In this document: in pieces, positions 13,240-15,263 of the stretch
Layout of the letters: every line of letters begins with the position of its first letter
Position numbering within the stretch: the stretch's first letter is position 1
Source of the DNA: Oscillospiraceae bacterium
GTDB lineage: Bacteria; Bacillota; Clostridia; Oscillospirales; Ruminococcaceae
NCBI GenBank assembly: GCA_022792755.1
Contig: JAAWBP010000158.1
Location: 1-15,263 of the forward strand
Length of the DNA: 15,263 nucleotides
Direction: 5' to 3'
The notes under the pieces: generated by a model
Seen by the model: the letters and a program-made list of their open reading frames with translations, nothing else
What the model was told of the DNA's origin: nothing
The model's database searches: none
Program-made: the position numbers and the translations under genes

Positions 13240-13968
13240 GTGAGAACCGTCAATGAAGTGAGCAAATTAACAGGTGTCAGCGTGCGCGCACTGCACCATT
13301 ATGACGCGATCGGTCTGCTGAAACCCACGATGGTTACAGAGGCGGGCTACCGGCTGTACGACGAACCTGCGCTGGAGCGATTGCAGCAGATTTTGTTGTT
13401 CCGGGAGCTGGAATTTCCCTTGAAGGAGATCAAGGCGATTCTGGAAAGTCCAAGCTTTGACCGCGGCAAGGCATTGGAACAGCAAATCACCTTACTGACC
13501 CTCAAAAAAGAGCATCTGGAAAACCTGATCGACCTCGCCCGTGGAATCAAAGCGATTGGAGTCAACAAAATGGATTTTACAGCGTTTGATACGAGCAAAA
13601 TCGACGAGTACGCCGCCAGAGCGAAAGCCTCCTATGGGCAGACGGCGGAATACCGGGAGTATGAAGCAAAGTCAAAAGGGCGCACGGCAGAAGAAACAAA
13701 GGAACTAAATCTGCGGATGATGGCTTTATTCACCGAATTCGGCGCAATGCGCAAACTGCCGCCCGATTCGGGAGAGGTGCAGGCGCAGGTAAAGAGATTG
13801 CAGGATTTTATCACCGAGCATTTCTACACCTGCTCCAACGAGGTGCTGTACCAACTCGGATTGATGTACGCCGGAGGCGGCGAGTTCACGTCCACCATCG
13901 ACAAAGCGGGTGGAGAAGGCACAGCGGAATTTGCCTGCCTTGCAATCCAGGCGTATTGTAAAAAGTAA
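13240..13968 (+). CDS. TipA-like MerR-family transcriptional activator with TipAS ligand domain
   Basis: A 242-residue regulator. Residues 1-70 are the MerR winged helix (RTVNEVSKLTGVSVRALHHY, then GLLKP and GYRLYDE). About 75-110 is the dimerisation coiled coil. The rest is a TipAS domain, with the typical YGQTAEYREYEAKSKGRTAEE stretch and a Trp-poor helical C-terminus ending IQAYCKK. TipA of Streptomyces senses thiopeptide antibiotics; clostridial relatives often sense other or unknown ligands. The start is the GTG at 13240, after GGGAGGGG at 13225-13232; the ATG at 13238 is out of frame. No efflux or resistance gene shares its transcript, which ends at a strong terminator, so targets other than itself lie elsewhere. 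Confidence 0.92.
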   Translation: MRTVNEVSKLTGVSVRALHHYDAIGLLKPTMVTEAGYRLYDEPALERLQQILLFRELEFPLKEIKAILESPSFDRGKALEQQITLLTLKKEHLENLIDLARGIKAIGVNKMDFTAFDTSKIDEYAARAKASYGQTAEYREYEAKSKGRTAEETKELNLRMMALFTEFGAMRKLPPDSGEVQAQVKRLQDFITEHFYTCSNEVLYQLGLMYAGGGEFTSTIDKAGGEGTAEFACLAIQAYCKK

Positions 13969-14008
13969 TTGCAAGCGAATCCGATGGCGCGGTTTGCCGT
14001 CCGCCTCA

Positions 14009-14040
14009 GCACAAAAGCCCCCGTATGGGGGCTTTTGTGC
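14009..14040. terminator. Strong terminator after the MerR gene
   Basis: A perfect 14-bp stem pairs GCACAAAAGCCCCC (14009-14022) with 14027-14040 around a GTAT loop. CTTTTG in one arm and CAAAAG in the other let it work on either strand. It isolates the tipA-like gene from the next promoter. Confidence 0.85.
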
Positions 14041-14100
14041 TTCCCGCGTCTATTGTTTTAGGACTCCCCTCAGCGTGAATTCCCTGAGGAACCGTTTTCA

Positions 14101-14129
14101 TTGACTTGAAGGGTAAAAAAGCCTATAAT
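14101..14129 (+). promoter_or_regulatory. Vegetative promoter of the hydroxyacid dehydrogenase gene
   Basis: TTGACT (14101-14106) and a perfect TATAAT (14124-14129) are 17 bases apart. The start codon lies 33 bases downstream. A minor repeat (CCTCAG at 14068-14073 with CTGAGG at 14084-14089) precedes it and could be an upstream regulatory site, with low confidence. Confidence 0.85.
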
Positions 14130-14162
14130 GAAAACAATCATTTTGAAGAGGAGCGGCGGGTT

Positions 14163-15125
14163 ATGAAACCAATACAAAACGTCTTAATCGTCTTTCCATT
14201 CGATCGAGCAGGAAGAGAGCGCTTGTCCAAGGATTACCCTGCCTTGACCTTTTGTTTTGAGGAGAAGCCTTCCCGGGAGCAGGTGCAGGCAGCGGATGTA
14301 ATTTTCGGAAATCCGGAGGTCGAGCTGCTGCGAGGATGTGACCGGCTCCAGTGGATCCAGCTTAGTAGTGCGGGCGCCGACCGGTATGCCGAGCAGGGAT
14401 TGCTTCCCGAGGGCGCGCTGCTCACCAACGCGACCGGCGCTTATGGGCTGACCATTTCGGAGCATATGATGGGGATGCTGCTGATGCTGACTAAAAAGCT
14501 CCACCTGCTCCGCGACCATCAAAATCAAGGGGAGTGGCGGAACGCCGGGCCGGTGAAAACATTGATGGGCGCCAATGTGCTGGTGCTGGGGGCGGGAAAC
14601 ATCGGAACGGAATTCGCCAAACGGGTGAAGGCATTTGGTAGCTATACCGTCGGGGTGCGGCGCACACCTGGGGAAAAGCCGGACTGCTTTGACGAAATGC
14701 ATTTGATGGGGGAGCTTGACACCCTCCTTCCGCGCGCCGACGTCGTTGCGATGGCACTCCCCGGAACGTCGGAAACCACCCATATCATCGACCGGAAGCG
14801 TCTTTCGGAGATGAAGGACGGCGCGGTGATTTTGAACGTGGGGCGCGGTTCTGCGATCGAGACAGAGGCCCTTTGCGATGCGCTTGAGAGCGGAAAACTC
14901 TGGGGTGCCGGCCTCGATGTGACCGATCCGGAGCCCCTTCGGGCGGGGCATCGCCTTTGGAAGTACCCAAATGCCGTGGTCACGCCCCACTGTGCCGGCG
15001 GGTTCGGCCTCAGCGAGACGAAGGAGTACATTGCGGAGATCTTCCGGCGCAATCTTGAAAAGCTGTTGAATGGGGAAGAGCTTGAAAATGTCGTAGACCC
15101 TGCGACGGGCTACCGGAAGCGATAG
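14163..15125 (+). CDS. D-isomer-specific 2-hydroxyacid dehydrogenase
   Basis: A 320-residue NAD(P)-dependent dehydrogenase of typical family length. The nucleotide loop is VLGAGNIGTEFAKR (141-154). The catalytic set is Arg228 (NVGRGS), Glu257 (DVTDPEPL) and His276 (TPHCAGG), all present. The N-terminal substrate domain has SSAGADRY at 68-75 in place of the usual SxGxD stretch. Two basic residues (RR at 166-167) after the second Rossmann strand suggest NADPH, by inference. Substrate cannot be read; glyoxylate/hydroxypyruvate or other 2-oxoacid reductases are candidates. The ATG at 14163 follows GAGGAG at 14148-14153; an in-frame ATG at 14106 sits inside the promoter and cannot be the start. 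A chromate-transporter gene follows 34 bases later. Confidence 0.9.
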   Translation: MKPIQNVLIVFPFDRAGRERLSKDYPALTFCFEEKPSREQVQAADVIFGNPEVELLRGCDRLQWIQLSSAGADRYAEQGLLPEGALLTNATGAYGLTISEHMMGMLLMLTKKLHLLRDHQNQGEWRNAGPVKTLMGANVLVLGAGNIGTEFAKRVKAFGSYTVGVRRTPGEKPDCFDEMHLMGELDTLLPRADVVAMALPGTSETTHIIDRKRLSEMKDGAVILNVGRGSAIETEALCDALESGKLWGAGLDVTDPEPLRAGHRLWKYPNAVVTPHCAGGFGLSETKEYIAEIFRRNLEKLLNGEELENVVDPATGYRKR

Positions 15126-15159
15126 ATCAAATACGAGATTTTAATCGGGAGGAATTCAC

Positions 15160-15263
15160 TTGAAAAGGACCCCTGCACTATACTGGAAAATCTTCATATC
15201 GACCTTTACGCTGAGTGCTTTTACCTTTGGCGGAGGCTATGTCATCGTGCCGCTGATGCAGAA
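15160..15263 (+). CDS. Chromate transporter (ChrA family), N-terminal fragment cut by window end
   Basis: Only 34 residues are visible. FTLSAFTFGGGYVIVPLMQ matches the start of CHR-family proteins, where the FGGGxxxxPLM motif is the signature of the first membrane segment. The TTG start at 15160 follows GGGAGG at 15147-15152 by 7 bases. In Clostridia these proteins usually come as two half-length genes in tandem, so a second half may lie beyond the window. No separate promoter is visible in the 34-base gap after the dehydrogenase gene, so the two are probably co-transcribed. Whether chromate or another oxyanion is the real substrate is unknown. Confidence 0.85.
   Translation, partial: MKRTPALYWKIFISTFTLSAFTFGGGYVIVPLMQ

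Noticed and set aside
14184..14990. A 268-codon minus-strand open frame opposite the hydroxyacid dehydrogenase, and a 225-codon one at 3986-4663 opposite scfB and proC.
   Set aside because: Both are shadows of strongly supported genes, with His/Arg/Pro-rich translations typical of reverse-strand reading.
1..15263. CRISPR array, tRNA, rRNA, insertion sequence or prophage genes.
   Set aside because: I saw no regularly spaced direct repeats, no tRNA- or rRNA-like stretches, and no transposase, integrase or phage structural motifs.

Overview
This looks like chromosomal sequence from an anaerobic, spore-forming member of the Clostridia, most likely in or near the Oscillospiraceae/Ruminococcaceae. 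The main pointers are a six-cysteine SCIFF peptide with its radical SAM maturase (a near-universal clostridial pair), a SpoIIM-like sporulation protein, a NfnAB-type transhydrogenase typical of ferredoxin-based metabolism, and strong GGAGG ribosome sites with frequent GTG and TTG starts. Coding density is high. I see no phage, transposon, CRISPR, rRNA or tRNA sequence.

Layout. (1) 1-1888: the 3' part of nfnA and all of nfnB, overlapping by 8 bases, for NADH/NADPH/ferredoxin balancing. (2) 1902-5215: a consensus promoter, then yajC, a TIGR04086 small membrane protein, the SCIFF peptide gene scfA, a hairpin, the SCIFF maturase scfB, and proC, all on the + strand. A second, sporulation-like promoter candidate precedes the TIGR04086 gene. 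(3) 5216-7006: a spoIIM-like gene whose ribosome site lies in a long hairpin, then a DUF624-like membrane protein with its own promoter. (4) 7049-9329: a tight PHP phosphoesterase / malic enzyme / TSCPD-domain operon, closed by two hairpin terminators, the second a perfect 40-base palindrome facing a convergent operon. (5) 9597-10951, minus strand: a metal-permease / Fur-family repressor operon with a consensus promoter and a perfect 10-1-10 inverted repeat just after the -10 box. (6) 11086-13106: a divergent DUF255 (YyaL-type) thioredoxin-fold protein and its terminator. (7) 13184-14040: a TipA-like MerR regulator with a 19-base-spacer promoter and a dyad operator, ending in a strong terminator. 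(8) 14101-15263: a D-2-hydroxyacid dehydrogenase with a consensus promoter, followed by the start of a chromate-transporter gene that runs off the window.

The most interesting parts are regulatory. The spoIIM-like gene has a sigma-E-like promoter inside the left arm of a hairpin that covers its ribosome site, so full-length read-through RNA should be silent while RNA started at that promoter should be free. The same promoter architecture (GAATATG, 14 bases, CATAT) recurs in front of the TIGR04086-SCIFF genes, hinting at a link between SCIFF peptide production and sporulation. The Fur/permease operon carries an unusual operator and a Cys/His-rich cytoplasmic loop. All functional calls rest on reading motifs by eye; no database search was run.
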